Origin: PRDV01 sp963710865
GTDB lineage: Bacteria > Babelota > Babeliae > Babelales > Babelaceae
DNA length: 64,000 nucleotides
Direction of reading: 5' to 3'
Assembly: GCA_963710865.1 (NCBI GenBank)
Contig: CAVQBR010000002.1
Coordinates: forward strand, 1,426,001 to 1,490,000
The notes under the pieces were generated by a model. That model saw only the letters and a list, made by a program, of their open reading frames with translations. It was not told where the DNA came from and searched no databases. Below, one piece after another: positions 18,592-27,040 of this stretch. Positions within the stretch are counted from its first letter, which is position 1, and every line of letters starts with the position of its first letter. The position numbers and the translations under genes are program-made.

Positions 18592-18944
18592 ATAAAGAGT
18601 TAGCAGAAGCTGAGCTCATAAATACACATGATGCGGGTACTGTTCGCAAAGAACGATCGCGAACAGTACAGCGCTATAAAGTTACCATAGGCGCCGAGAG
18701 TTATTTCCTTGTCAGCGATGAACCAGAAGAGCATGTGCGTGCGGTGGCTAAGCTAGTTGATTCTCAGATGCAGATGATTGCTCAATTAGGGGGCGATGAT
18801 CCGAAACGGGTTGCAGTTCTCGTTGCTTTGCAATGTGCAAGCAAGATGGTTGCAGCTACTGAGCTTATCGAGAAATATACAGCACATAACGAGAAATTAT
18901 TGCGATTAATTACTGATGAAGTGTCTCATTTTACTGTTTTGTAA
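18588..18944 (+). CDS. zapA: Cell division protein ZapA
   Basis: ZapA bundles FtsZ filaments at the division ring. The 118-residue protein has a roughly 30-residue charged N-terminal extension, then the ZapA pattern (YKVTIGAESYFLVSDEPEEH, VAKLVDSQMQMIAQLG, RVAVLVALQCASKMV), and a helical C-terminus. Its start codon overlaps the stop of the preceding coiled-coil gene. Confidence 0.85.
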   Translation: MNKELAEAELINTHDAGTVRKERSRTVQRYKVTIGAESYFLVSDEPEEHVRAVAKLVDSQMQMIAQLGGDDPKRVAVLVALQCASKMVAATELIEKYTAHNEKLLRLITDEVSHFTVL

Positions 18945-18958
18945 AGTAATGTGATTTT

Positions 18959-18987
18959 TTGTCGCATACTTACGTGGACTATGCTAT
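18959..18987 (+). promoter_or_regulatory. Candidate rny promoter
   Basis: TTGTCG, 17 bases, TGCTAT in the 94-base gap between zapA and rny; TATGCT overlaps the second hexamer and matches the candidate recA -10. Confidence 0.35.
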
Positions 18988-19038
18988 GGTAGAGTAAAGG
19001 AAACTCTTTAGTATATTTAACAGTAGGAATTTGAAACA

Positions 19039-20598
19039 ATGATAGCATTAGTAACGATTTTACTAGCAACGGCGACCGTTGTTGGTGGAATTATCTTATT
19101 TTTTTATGCATATCGTATGCGCTACACGGCGCAGCGAATGCTGTCGGAGGCCCATGCTAAATGGGAAAATGCAAAGAAAGACATCGAAGCTGAAAAGCGT
19201 GATTCACTGAGTAAACTCAAGGATGAGCTCTATAAAAAACGAACAGAGTTTGACTTTGAAATACGGCGTGAGCGTGGTGAGCTTGAGCGCTTTCAGGCAA
19301 AACTCAATACCAAGTATGAAAGTATTGAGAAGAAAGAACAGCGTATTGAGGAACTCACCAAAGAGATGCAGCAAAAGGAACGACTGCTTTCTCGTACAGC
19401 AGATGCTCAGCGAGCGCATGAACAGAAGCTCAAGGGGTTATATGAAGATCTTATTGCCAAATTAGAAACGATCGGGGCAATGAATCGCGAGGAAGCGCGA
19501 AAAGCGTTATTCGACGCACTTGAAGATGAAGTTATGCTTTCCAATCAAAAGTATATCCAGAAAGTAGAAGAAGAAGCTCGGACCTTTGCGAAGGAAAAAG
19601 CTGTCGGAGTGGTCGTTGCTGCGATGCAGCGCTATACTGCTGAGCAAGTAGCTCCGCATTCATCGGGTGTAGTACACCTGCCTAATGATGAGATGAAAGG
19701 GCGTATTATTGGAAAAGAGGGAAGAAATATTAAGGCCCTTGAAATAGCTACCGGTATGGAATTTGTCATAGGAGATACTCCTGAGCTTATTACGATATCT
19801 GGATTTAATCCGATACGAAGAGAAGTAGCCCGCCGATCCTTAGAAAAATTAATTGTAGATGGACGAATTAATCCTACGAGGATAGAAGAGACGGTAGCTC
19901 AATGCGAAGCTGAAATAGAGGAAATGATCCAAGAGTATGGCAAGAACGCGGTACTTGAGTTTAATATTCAAGGAATTAAGTCAGAAATTATTGGTCTTCT
20001 GGGTAAGCTTCATTTTAGAACAAGCTTTTCTCAGAATGTGCTTATGCACAGTATCGAGGTTGCGATGTTTGCTCGGATGATTGCTGAAGAACTACAATTG
20101 CCTCATCCTGAAATTGCTCTTAGAGGTGGCTTGCTCCATGATATTGGGAAAGCTGTCTCTGCAGAGGTTGAAGGTCCCCATGCGTTGATTGGCGCAGACA
20201 TAGCTAAGCGATGCGGCGAAGATCCGCTGATTGTGAATGCGATTGCAGCTCACCATGAGGAAGTGCCCTTTATATCAATTTACAGCCCTATTGTGATGAT
20301 CGCTGATACGATTTCAGCATCTCGCCCAGGAGCCCGTCGTGAGACGTTATCTACCTATATTAAGCGCCTTGAAAAGCTTGAAGAGATTTCTTACTCATTT
20401 GAAGGGGTAAAGAAAGCCTATGCGTTGCAAGCTGGACGAGAAGTGCGGGTAATCGTTGAAGAAGATTATTTGGATGATGAAAAGGCAGCAAAACTAGCAC
20501 GAGACATTGCACGAAAGATTGAACAGGATATGGCATTTCCTGGGCAGATCAAAGTGAATGTCATTCGCGAAAAGCGTACGATCGAATATGCAAAATAA
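19039..20598 (+). CDS. rny: Ribonuclease Y
   Basis: RNase Y is a membrane-anchored endoribonuclease that starts mRNA decay. The 519-residue protein shows all its parts in order: an N-terminal membrane helix (residues 1-24), a long charged coiled coil (about 30-190), a KH domain with GRIIGKEGRNIKALE, and an HD domain with LLHDIGK (His367/Asp368) followed by AAHHEEVP. The length matches the family. AGGAA precedes the ATG. The last codons overlap the start of the next gene by 11 bases. Confidence 0.96.
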   Translation: MIALVTILLATATVVGGIILFFYAYRMRYTAQRMLSEAHAKWENAKKDIEAEKRDSLSKLKDELYKKRTEFDFEIRRERGELERFQAKLNTKYESIEKKEQRIEELTKEMQQKERLLSRTADAQRAHEQKLKGLYEDLIAKLETIGAMNREEARKALFDALEDEVMLSNQKYIQKVEEEARTFAKEKAVGVVVAAMQRYTAEQVAPHSSGVVHLPNDEMKGRIIGKEGRNIKALEIATGMEFVIGDTPELITISGFNPIRREVARRSLEKLIVDGRINPTRIEETVAQCEAEIEEMIQEYGKNAVLEFNIQGIKSEIIGLLGKLHFRTSFSQNVLMHSIEVAMFARMIAEELQLPHPEIALRGGLLHDIGKAVSAEVEGPHALIGADIAKRCGEDPLIVNAIAAHHEEVPFISIYSPIVMIADTISASRPGARRETLSTYIKRLEKLEEISYSFEGVKKAYALQAGREVRVIVEEDYLDDEKAAKLARDIARKIEQDMAFPGQIKVNVIREKRTIEYAK

Positions 20599-21442
20599 AT
20601 CGATACGAGTACTCTTACTCGGTGATGTTTGTGCGGCCCCTGGTCGTGCGATGTTTCAAAAGTATAGTGCTCAATTGCGAGAACAGTATAAGGCAGATGC
20701 TCTTATTGTAAATGGTGAAAATAGCGCCTCGAATGGGAAGGGTATTACCTCCCGCATTATGCATTTTTTCAAGCATAATGGTGCTAATGTGGTAACCAGT
20801 GGTAACCATATCTGGGCCCAGAAAGAAATTTACCAGTACTTGAAAGATCATAAAGATCTGTTACGACCAGCTAATTTTCCTACAGGGTGTCCCGGTGTGG
20901 GAGTGACAACCTTCGAAGTAGGATCAGTTACTATTGGGGTTATAAACTTACAAGCTCGAACCTTTATGCGTGAGTTTGTAAATTGTCCCTTTCGTACTGC
21001 AGATTCTCTCCTCACCTATTTAAAGCCTCGTACTAATATTATCCTCGTAGACTTTCATGGTGAAGCAACCTCAGAAAAGATGGGGCTTGCCTACTATCTT
21101 GATGGTCAGGTAAGTGTTGTTGTAGGTACCCACACTCACGTGCTGACCAACGATGAACGAATCTTACCAGGGGGTACGGCTTACATTACTGATCTTGGCA
21201 TGGCGGGTGCACTCAATTCGATGATAGGTATGAAGAAAGAGCCAATCTTACATAACCTGATCACTCAAATGCCTGTTAAGTTTGAGGTTGAGACGCAGGG
21301 ACCGATGCTCTTAACAGGAGCCTGTGTCGAAATTGATGTTCAAACGGGAAAAGCTCTGAAGATTGAGCCGATAAAGGTTATAGACTATGACATACAAGTC
21401 GACAGCATCGATGAATATGCAGAACGGCGCTCATATTATTAA
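20588..21442 (+). CDS. ymdB: YmdB-family metallophosphoesterase (TIGR00282 type)
   Basis: Family members are dinuclear-metal phosphodiesterases; Bacillus YmdB hydrolyses cyclic nucleotides and is encoded next to rny. The 284-residue protein shows VLLLGDVCAAPGR, VNGENSASNGKGI, TSGNHIWAQKE, VDFHGEATSEK and GTHTHVLTNDE, which carry the metal ligands. I place the start at the ATG at 20588, inside the end of rny. The overlap and conserved pairing point to translational coupling. Confidence 0.92.
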   Translation: MQNKSIRVLLLGDVCAAPGRAMFQKYSAQLREQYKADALIVNGENSASNGKGITSRIMHFFKHNGANVVTSGNHIWAQKEIYQYLKDHKDLLRPANFPTGCPGVGVTTFEVGSVTIGVINLQARTFMREFVNCPFRTADSLLTYLKPRTNIILVDFHGEATSEKMGLAYYLDGQVSVVVGTHTHVLTNDERILPGGTAYITDLGMAGALNSMIGMKKEPILHNLITQMPVKFEVETQGPMLLTGACVEIDVQTGKALKIEPIKVIDYDIQVDSIDEYAERRSYY

Positions 21443-21474
21443 GTAAACTCTCGCTTTTTGCTCCTCAAAAATGC

Positions 21475-21508
21475 TATACTAAGAGGGAATATATATAAAA
21501 CCCTCTTA
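21475..21508 (+). promoter_or_regulatory. Candidate -10 and hairpin before the DUF6496 gene
   Basis: TATACT at 21475-21480 is followed by an 8-bp stem (TAAGAGGG with CCCTCTTA, 21480-21487 and 21501-21508). The stem could end ymdB transcription or sit at the start of the next transcript; no T-run follows it. Confidence 0.35.
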
Positions 21509-21524
21509 AACAAAGGAGAAGCTC

Positions 21525-21701
21525 ATGGCTAAATATAGTAAGAAATCCCAAGCAGAAGTAAAGAAAGCAATGGTTGAGATGAAGCATGGCGAATTGCATA
21601 GTGGAAAGTCTGGAAAGGTTGTTACAAACCCTAAGCAGGCAATCGCCATAGGATTATCCAAGGCGCGTAAAGAAGGCGCAAAGGTACCCCCTAAGAAATA
21701 A
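21525..21701 (+). CDS. Small basic DUF6496 protein
   Basis: A 58-residue protein starting MAKYSKKSQAEVKKAMVEMK, then GELHSGKSGKVVTNPKQAIA and a C-terminal run of basic residues with PPKK. This matches the short DUF6496 family, with the pattern SGKxGKxVTxxKQAIAIGLS. AAAGGAGA lies just before the ATG. The function of the family is unknown to me; its charge suggests nucleic-acid binding. Confidence 0.75.
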   Translation: MAKYSKKSQAEVKKAMVEMKHGELHSGKSGKVVTNPKQAIAIGLSKARKEGAKVPPKK

Positions 21702-21707
21702 GGATAC

Positions 21708-22589
21708 ATGCTCTCTATCATTCTCCTGTATACCATATGTGCAAGCATGTTCACCATTAGTAAATGGGGACTTGCTTATACGCAGCCGATTTTCTTTGTA
21801 GCTGTGCGGATGATCTTTTCAGGCATTGTCTTGGGAGGATATCTTCTGGTACGTGGGAGAATGAAGCAGAGCTTTTTGCAAGAATGGTGGCTCTTTGCCC
21901 AAATCATTATCTTTCATATTTACCTAACCTATATTTGTGATCTCTGTGCGCTGAAATCTCTTTCAAGTGTCGAATCGGCATTCATTTATAATTTATCACC
22001 CTTTGTATCAGCTCTCTTCTCTTACTTCTGGTTTAATGAACAGATGAATGGCAAGAAATGGTTCGGCCTCTTCCTTGGTTTTTGTTCCCTATTTCCTGAG
22101 CTGCTTCAAGGAGGTACCGACCTCTTTGCTAATATGTGGCCCCGTCTAATTACTGTAGTAGCAGTTATTTCAAGTGCTTATGGCTGGATTATCGTTCGTG
22201 CTCTCGTACAAAAGGGCTATTCGCCCCTGTATATTAATGGAGTAGGCATGTTCTATGGGGGACTTATTGCTCTCATTACCTCCTACGCAACTGAGTCCTG
22301 GACTCCATCGCCCGTTACTCAGTGGGTACCATTCATTCAAGCTACTATAGCTATCATAGTGGTAGCAAATATCGTATTTTACAATCTGTACGGCTATCTC
22401 CTTAAGAAATATACTGCGACGTTTCTTTCCTTTGCAGGACTGATGTGCCCCTTATTTGCAGGTCTGCTTGGCAGACTGTTTCTTGGGGAGACCTTTTCCT
22501 GGAATCTTGTGCTCTCCTTTTTTATAGTCTGTGTCGGGCTCTTTATTTTTTACAGCGAAGAGTTGAAGCAGGGCTATATTAAGGAGTAG
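21708..22589 (+). CDS. EamA/DMT-superfamily transporter
   Basis: A 293-residue, highly hydrophobic protein with about ten membrane helices in two similar halves, the layout of EamA/RhaT-type carriers. Recognisable parts are ALKSLSSVESAFIYNLSPFV in the first half and GLMCPLFAGLLGRLFLGE in the second. It starts 6 bases after the DUF6496 gene. The substrate cannot be deduced; amino acids or metabolites are usual for the family. Confidence 0.82.
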   Translation: MLSIILLYTICASMFTISKWGLAYTQPIFFVAVRMIFSGIVLGGYLLVRGRMKQSFLQEWWLFAQIIIFHIYLTYICDLCALKSLSSVESAFIYNLSPFVSALFSYFWFNEQMNGKKWFGLFLGFCSLFPELLQGGTDLFANMWPRLITVVAVISSAYGWIIVRALVQKGYSPLYINGVGMFYGGLIALITSYATESWTPSPVTQWVPFIQATIAIIVVANIVFYNLYGYLLKKYTATFLSFAGLMCPLFAGLLGRLFLGETFSWNLVLSFFIVCVGLFIFYSEELKQGYIKE

Positions 22590-22810
22590 GTTGTTTCTCG
22601 ATAATGTTTGGTTTCAGAAGACAACAACTAAGCTTAGAGAGTTGAGAATCCCTTGCAATCTGCGCTTACTCTAGGCTGGAGGGATTTCTCCCGATGTATC
22701 AGCACTTTAATTGCCGAAGGGGCTTGAAAATTAACGATAATTTGCAGCGAAGTATCAATGCAGAATTACTTCTTCGCATCGATTTCAAAACAGGAGGGAC
22801 CAAGCGGTTC

Positions 22811-23284
22811 TTACAACTCACTACTCTTAACAAGAATATTTTTGCCTTCGCGGGCGACTCCAAATGCAACTCTTTTCTGTACACCATATTGAAGGAGCTC
22901 TGTTCCATAAGCCTTCTGCTTAATTTGATCAAGTGCCCGGTCGGCGGCTTCAGACATGCTTTCGCCAGAAGCAACTTTTTTAAACTCTATGACGATACCC
23001 CACCGCTGAGGATCTCTCGGGATCAAGAGAATATCATAGCGACCATAGCCGCTTTCACGATTAGACTTAACAAGATAAGTTCCTTCCAACAACACGAGTA
23101 AGCCTAGTACAAACAGGTGATAGCTTCTTTCAGGCTCATTAACGGGAAGATCAAACGCGCTCATACTATTCTGTATGAAACCTTGAACCAAGTCGCTAAA
23201 CTGCTTTGCATCAGCCGTACTGAGAGCATCGAGCAGGACTGCAACGTTAGAAGCACATAAAGATTTTTCAAAAGTCGCCTTTAT
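22811..23284 (-). pseudogene. 3' part of an AAA-ATPase/PDDEXK gene severed by an IS element
   Basis: The minus-strand frame from 23284 reads IKATFEKSLCASN, then VQGFIQNSMSAFDL, ERSYHLFVLGLLVLLEG, YGRYDILLIP and IVIEFKK, ending ILVKSSEL and a stop. It is the nuclease domain with an intact D...ExK pattern. Its missing 5' part is at 27041-28201. Joining base 27041 to base 23284 on the minus strand keeps the frame (387 plus 158 codons from the GTG at 28201). So this is one gene interrupted by the 3.8-kb insertion, not two relics. Confidence 0.88.
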
Positions 23285-23301
23285 TCTCTATGACCTGAAA
23301 A

Positions 23302-23324
23302 CCCCGTTCCTTTTAAGGACGGGG
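23302..23324 (+). repeat. Left-end hairpin of the IS element
   Basis: CCCCGTTCCTT pairs with AAGGACGGGG with one bulged T, 17 bases from the deduced left end. Confidence 0.65.
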
Positions 23325-23350
23325 ATGAAAGGTCATCCATCCGTGCATTG

Positions 23351-23394
23351 TTTGATCTACAAGCAAAACCTCAAGTTTTTGCTTGTAGATCAAA
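23351..23394. repeat. Perfect 18-bp inverted repeat inside the IS left end
   Basis: TTTGATCTACAAGCAAAA (23351-23368) is perfectly complementary to 23377-23394, with an 8-base loop. No T-run follows on the plus strand. It could be a transposon structural element or a small nested repeat unit. Confidence 0.7.
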
Positions 23395-23713
23395 CGTAGA
23401 AACATTCATAAATTGCGTTACTGGAGAGCATGAACCATCGTATTTTCAAGGCACGTGAGTCTGTCATAGCTGGAGCATCGGATGGATATTCCGAACATGC
23501 TAAGAACTTATATACGTTTCACGCAATTCAGGTAAATAATGCAAATATGGCATTTTTTTGAATAGCCTAGCATTTAAGCCTTATAAAAGGCCGGATCGGA
23601 TTTTCTGTATGTCAATGTCATCACGAGATCAATCATAGACTAAACTGAGTTTTGACATTGGTCTCATAAGGTGATAGTTTATCGCATATAAGAAAATTTC
23701 AGCAAAAAGAACA
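23395..23713. other. IS leader upstream of tnpB
   Basis: Contains only a 43-codon frame (23430-23561) without recognisable homology. No tnpA relic is visible. Confidence 0.4.
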
Positions 23714-24411
23714 ATGGCAAAGACGCTTGTAATAACATTTAAATATCGTTTAAAGCTCACCAAAGATCAGCTTGAAAAAATTGCTCAAGCAGTTGGTTGC
23801 AGTCGATTTGTTTTTAACCATATGCTCAATCGAGCAAAAGAAGCGGCGAGCGATGGAAACTATCTAACATATGTTGACATGGCAAATGAGCTTCCTGAGC
23901 TGAAGATTCTTTTTGAATGGTTGGCTGATGCACCCTCCCAAGCACTTCAACAGGCTATTAAAGATCTTGATCGTGGTATCAAGAGTTTCTATCGTGAACG
24001 AAAAAAGGGAAGAGACCACGGCTTTCCCGGCTATAGAAAAAAATACGTTAATGATTCTATCAAATTTCCTCAACATATAAAGCTTGATAATAATCATGTT
24101 TTGCTACCCAAAATAGGTTGGGTACGTTTTATAAAATCTCGAGAAATTGAAGGGACAATCAAACAGGCTGTAGTTAAACGACAAAACAATCATTGGTATG
24201 TTAATTTAACCTGTCAGATAGAAAAAGAAGTCCCTGAGGTAGAAATCAGAGAATCGCATGTAATTGGACTCGATCTTGGGCTCCTCACCTTTGCTACTCT
24301 TTCTTCAGGTGAGCTGATCCCTAATCCTAAATTTTTGAAAACCCAACTTTCTAAAGTTAAGTATCTGCAAAAGCAATTTTCAAAAACCAAGAAAGGTAGC
24401 AAAAACAGACT
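23714..24411 (+). CDS. tnpB: TnpB RNA-guided nuclease, exon 1
   Basis: The N-terminal 232 codons plus two bases of TnpB, the RNA-guided nuclease ancestral to Cas12. It has FKYRLKLTKDQLEKIAQAVG, CSRFVFNHML, the FYRERKKG...GFPGYRKKY region and the first RuvC motif VIGLDLGLLTFATLSSGE (catalytic Asp). It stops being TnpB-like after KGSKNR, exactly where a group II intron begins. Joined to 26556-26967 it gives 1,110 bases, a continuous 369-residue TnpB with the expected junction SKNRLKIRKKLSRLHEHI. Confidence 0.9.
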
Positions 24412-24729
24412 GTGCGACACGAAGCGGTATTCAGAGCTATTACACGAAAAGGAGTATGATGTAATCTATTGTTCTGCCAATAGTACCCTACCGAGATGGG
24501 CGCACGGGGCAACCTGTCGGTCCAAAGCTCTCGGTACAATGCAGCCTCGCGAAAGCGAATACCGGCCTGTAAGGAAAGGTGTTGACTGCTAGCATCAAGG
24601 CGGTCGGGATCTAGGGTTGATCAGTAAGGTTAACGTATGTGAACTTCTGACTAAGCGTCGTTATTTGCAACAAGCAAAAGATGCTGTTATGCTTGGACCA
24701 AAAAAGGTGAACGGCTCGGAGGTTGGGCT

Positions 24730-24736
24730 AGTCTGT
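24730..24736 (+). other. EBS1 of the group II intron
   Basis: AGTCTGT pairs with the seven tnpB bases directly before the intron. It lies about 320 bases into the intron, a usual distance for EBS1 in domain I. Confidence 0.7.
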
Positions 24737-24984
24737 CCCCCCTCGCAGACATAATGGCCGTCGGCGCAAAGGAAGAACCTAACCTGGTCTGGTCTGAATA
24801 CTGAACGTGGTAAGCCTGTAGGCAAGCAATTAGCTGCAGGTAGAGGAGCGCGAAAGAAAGCGAATGACGGCCTGTAATGGACTGGATAAGGATTGAAACA
24901 TCATCCTGCGCGAAAGCGAGCAGACTTTTCGTATGGTCCAGATTACGAGATAACTTGGGTAATCGACTAAGGAGGCAATAGCAA

Positions 24985-26472
24985 ATGATGGTATCTAGCG
25001 GTACTGGTGCAGCTTTCCATAAAACGACGGGCTGGAAGTCTATTGATAAGAATAAGGCCGAACGGATTGTGAATCGAATCCAAGCGCGTATCGTAAAGGC
25101 AGTGGAGGAAGGAAAGTGGAACAAAGTGAAAGCTTTGCAACGCCTCCTTACAACCTCGTACAGCGGCAAGGTATTAGCCGTCGAACGTGTAACTGGCAAC
25201 TCGGGAAGTAAAACTCCTGGTGTTGATAGAGAGGTCTGGGTAACCCCATTTCAAATGTGCATGGCTATAAAGCAACTGCGTAGCAGAGGGTATAAACCCC
25301 AACCGCTACGACGTGTGTACATTCCCAAAGCCAATGGTAAAATGCGACCATTGGGAATCCCGACGATGCATGACAGAGCAATGCAAGCGCTCTATCTCCT
25401 GGCGCTCGACCCTGTGGTTGAAACACTGTCAGATCCGAGCTCATACGGGTTCAGGAAATACAGATCAACAGCAGATGCAATGGATAGGTGCCACCTACTA
25501 CTCGCAAGCAGGCACGGGCCCGTGTATCTAATGGAGGCTGACATTCGAGGTTGCTTTGACAACATCAGCCACGAATGGCTACTTAAACATGCACCAATGG
25601 ACAGGGTAGTGCTCCGAAAATGGCTCAAGGCGGGATACATGGAGAAGAACGTCTTTTACCACGCAAACGCGGGAACGCCCCAGGGCGGAGTCATATCCCC
25701 CACCCTTGCAAACTTTGTTCTCAATGGATTAGAGGCCCTGCTAAGGAAGCTGTTTCCTTCGCGGACGCCACGTCCGAAGGTCCATTTAGTGCGGTACTGT
25801 GATGACTTTATAATCACAGGTATCTCTAAGGAACTGCTTGAGAATCAAGTCATGCCAGTGGTGGCGGATTTCCTGCGAGAACGTGGGTTGGTATTCTCTC
25901 CCGAGAAGACCTTCATAACGCACATCTCCGATGGGTTTGACTTTCTTGGGCAGAACCTTCGAAGGTATAAGGGAGGAAAAACTCTCACAAAGCCTTCCAA
26001 GAGGAATATCTTAACGTTCCTGCGCAATATTCAAGAACTCATCAACCAACATCGGCAATCAGAACAAGCTACGCTGATAAGGTTGCTCAACCAGGCTATC
26101 CGGGGATGGGCAAACTATCACAGGCATGTCTGTAGCAAAAGAACATTCGCATATGTGGATTATCGAATATTCGAAATGGTGTGGAGGTGGTGTCTTCGAA
26201 GACATCCTAATAAATCAAAAGGATGGATTAAAAAGAAATACTTTGGAAGCATGGGAAGTCGAAACTGGGTGTTTCAAACTACCTACGTGACGCGAGCAAT
26301 CGAGAAGACAATAAGGTTGTTCCAAGCCTCAGATGTGCCGATCAAGCGGCATAGACTGATAAAAGGCGAAGCCAACCCCTATGACCCCTCTTGGAAATCG
26401 TATCTCGAAGGCAGGAAGACCTCGAACCAGAAGCTGCCGCGTCACGAAGGAAATGACGTTACAAGGGCTTGA
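24985..26472 (+). CDS. ltrA: Group II intron reverse transcriptase/maturase
   Basis: The protein copies intron RNA into DNA and assists splicing. The 495 residues include RT blocks (RRVYIPKANGKMRPLGIP, SSYGFRKYRSTADAM, MEADIRGCFDNISHEWLL, GTPQGGVISPTLANFVLNGL) and the catalytic motif YCDDF in place of the commoner YADDF. A maturase domain X follows (AIRGWANYHRHVCSKRTF, WRWCLRRHPNKSKGW). It ends soon after NPYDPSWKSYLEG with no Cys/His-rich HNH endonuclease domain, so retrohoming would not use second-strand cleavage. AAGGAGG precedes the ATG. The stop codon overlaps the first bases of domain V. Confidence 0.95.
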   Translation: MMVSSGTGAAFHKTTGWKSIDKNKAERIVNRIQARIVKAVEEGKWNKVKALQRLLTTSYSGKVLAVERVTGNSGSKTPGVDREVWVTPFQMCMAIKQLRSRGYKPQPLRRVYIPKANGKMRPLGIPTMHDRAMQALYLLALDPVVETLSDPSSYGFRKYRSTADAMDRCHLLLASRHGPVYLMEADIRGCFDNISHEWLLKHAPMDRVVLRKWLKAGYMEKNVFYHANAGTPQGGVISPTLANFVLNGLEALLRKLFPSRTPRPKVHLVRYCDDFIITGISKELLENQVMPVVADFLRERGLVFSPEKTFITHISDGFDFLGQNLRRYKGGKTLTKPSKRNILTFLRNIQELINQHRQSEQATLIRLLNQAIRGWANYHRHVCSKRTFAYVDYRIFEMVWRWCLRRHPNKSKGWIKKKYFGSMGSRNWVFQTTYVTRAIEKTIRLFQASDVPIKRHRLIKGEANPYDPSWKSYLEGRKTSNQKLPRHEGNDVTRA

Positions 26473-26504
26473 GCCGTATGAATCGAAAGCTTCACGTACG
26501 GTTC
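26471..26504 (+). ncRNA. Domain V of the group II intron
   Basis: A 34-base hairpin with the conserved GAGCCGTATG start and GTACGGTTC end, the catalytic core of the ribozyme. Confidence 0.9.
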
Positions 26505-26555
26505 TTAGAGGGTTGGGAATCGTCAGCTCGAGCCGACGATTCCCGACTACTCGAC

Positions 26556-26967
26556 TAAGATTAGAAAGAAGCTCAGCAGACTTCATGAGCATATAAGAAA
26601 TCAAAGAGATGATTTTCTGCACAAGTTAACAACTCATCTCGTGCAAAACTACGATGCTATCGTAGTTGAAAATTTGAATGTGCGAGGTATGGTGAAAAAT
26701 AGGTGCCTCTCCTTTGCTATATCGGACGTCTCCTGGAGTCGGTTTTTTTCTCTTCTTTCTTATAAGTGCGAGTGGTATGGAAAAAAACTGATAGTGGTAG
26801 ATAGATTTTTTCCGTCCAGCAAAATGTGCTCGTCATGTGGAGCATTGCAGGATATGCCGCTTAAGGAAAGGACATATAAATGTTCACAGTGTGATTCGGT
26901 CATGGATCGTGACCTGAATGCCGCAGTCAACATAAGGAAGGCGGGAATATCCTTCCTGCAGGCTTGA
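26556..26967 (+). CDS. tnpB: TnpB RNA-guided nuclease, exon 2
   Basis: It continues exon 1 in frame: LKIRKKLSRLHEHI, NQRDDFLHKLTTHLVQ, the second RuvC motif AIVVENLNVRGM (catalytic Glu), a zinc finger with CSSCG and CSQCD, and the third RuvC motif MDRDLNAAVNI (catalytic Asp). All three RuvC acidic residues are present across the two exons, so the spliced protein should be catalytically competent. The intron splits the RuvC domain between its first and second motifs. ATG 26641 is only an internal Met, not a separate gene start. Confidence 0.9.
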
Positions 26968-27040
26968 CCTGCAAAAGCTTGTGGAGGGATGAATGTTGAT
27001 TCACCCGATGAAGCAAGAATCTCTGGCTTTTAAGCCAGAG
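26968..27040 (+). ncRNA. Probable 3' end of the TnpB guide RNA (omega RNA) and IS right end
   Basis: In tnpB elements the guide RNA covers the 3' end of tnpB and the right end, with the guide taken from flanking DNA. Here the region ends in GAAGCAAGAAT and the stem CTCTGGC...GCCAGAG (27021-27040). The guide would then read AGTTTCAATTGGCAATGC, which belongs to the interrupted nuclease gene. The 5' limit of the RNA, inside tnpB, cannot be set by eye. Confidence 0.6.

Larger units (their letters stand above)
24412..26555 (+). mobile_element. Group II intron inserted in tnpB
   Basis: The 5' end is GTGCGAC. The 3' end has a 34-base domain V (26471-26504, GAGCCGTATG...CGTACGGTTC with a GAAA-containing loop), a domain VI stem (about 26510-26548) and CTACTCGAC ending in AC. 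AGTCTGT at 24730-24736 in domain I is the exact complement of the last seven exon bases ACAGACT (24405-24411), an EBS1-IBS1 pairing that supports the 5' boundary. Removal restores the tnpB frame. A reverse transcriptase ORF occupies domain IV. All parts needed for splicing appear to be present. Confidence 0.92.
23285..27040 (+). mobile_element. tnpB-only IS200/IS605-type element containing a group II intron
   Basis: The left end is placed after TTTAT (23280-23284) and the right end after the hairpin at 27021-27040. Each end has a stem-loop (23302-23324; 27021-27040), and GAAGCAAGAAT precedes the right hairpin, as is common at the ends of tnpB elements. There is no target duplication, and excision restores the flanking nuclease gene in frame. 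Without the 2,144-base intron the element is 1,612 bases, normal for tnpB-only elements. No tnpA is recognisable. Exact ends could shift by a few bases because the junction is deduced from reading frame. Confidence 0.82.

Noticed and set aside
23430..23561. 43-codon frame in the IS leader as a tnpA relic
   Set aside because: No Y1 transposase motif (HUH or catalytic Tyr region) is visible.
26381..26596. Overlapping plus-strand frame at the 3' end of the intron
   Set aside because: It runs through domains V and VI and into tnpB exon 2 in the wrong frame; a shadow of the ribozyme structure.
26641..26967. Stand-alone small transposase gene starting at 26641
   Set aside because: The frame is open upstream to the intron boundary and continues TnpB exon 1 exactly, so it is the second exon.
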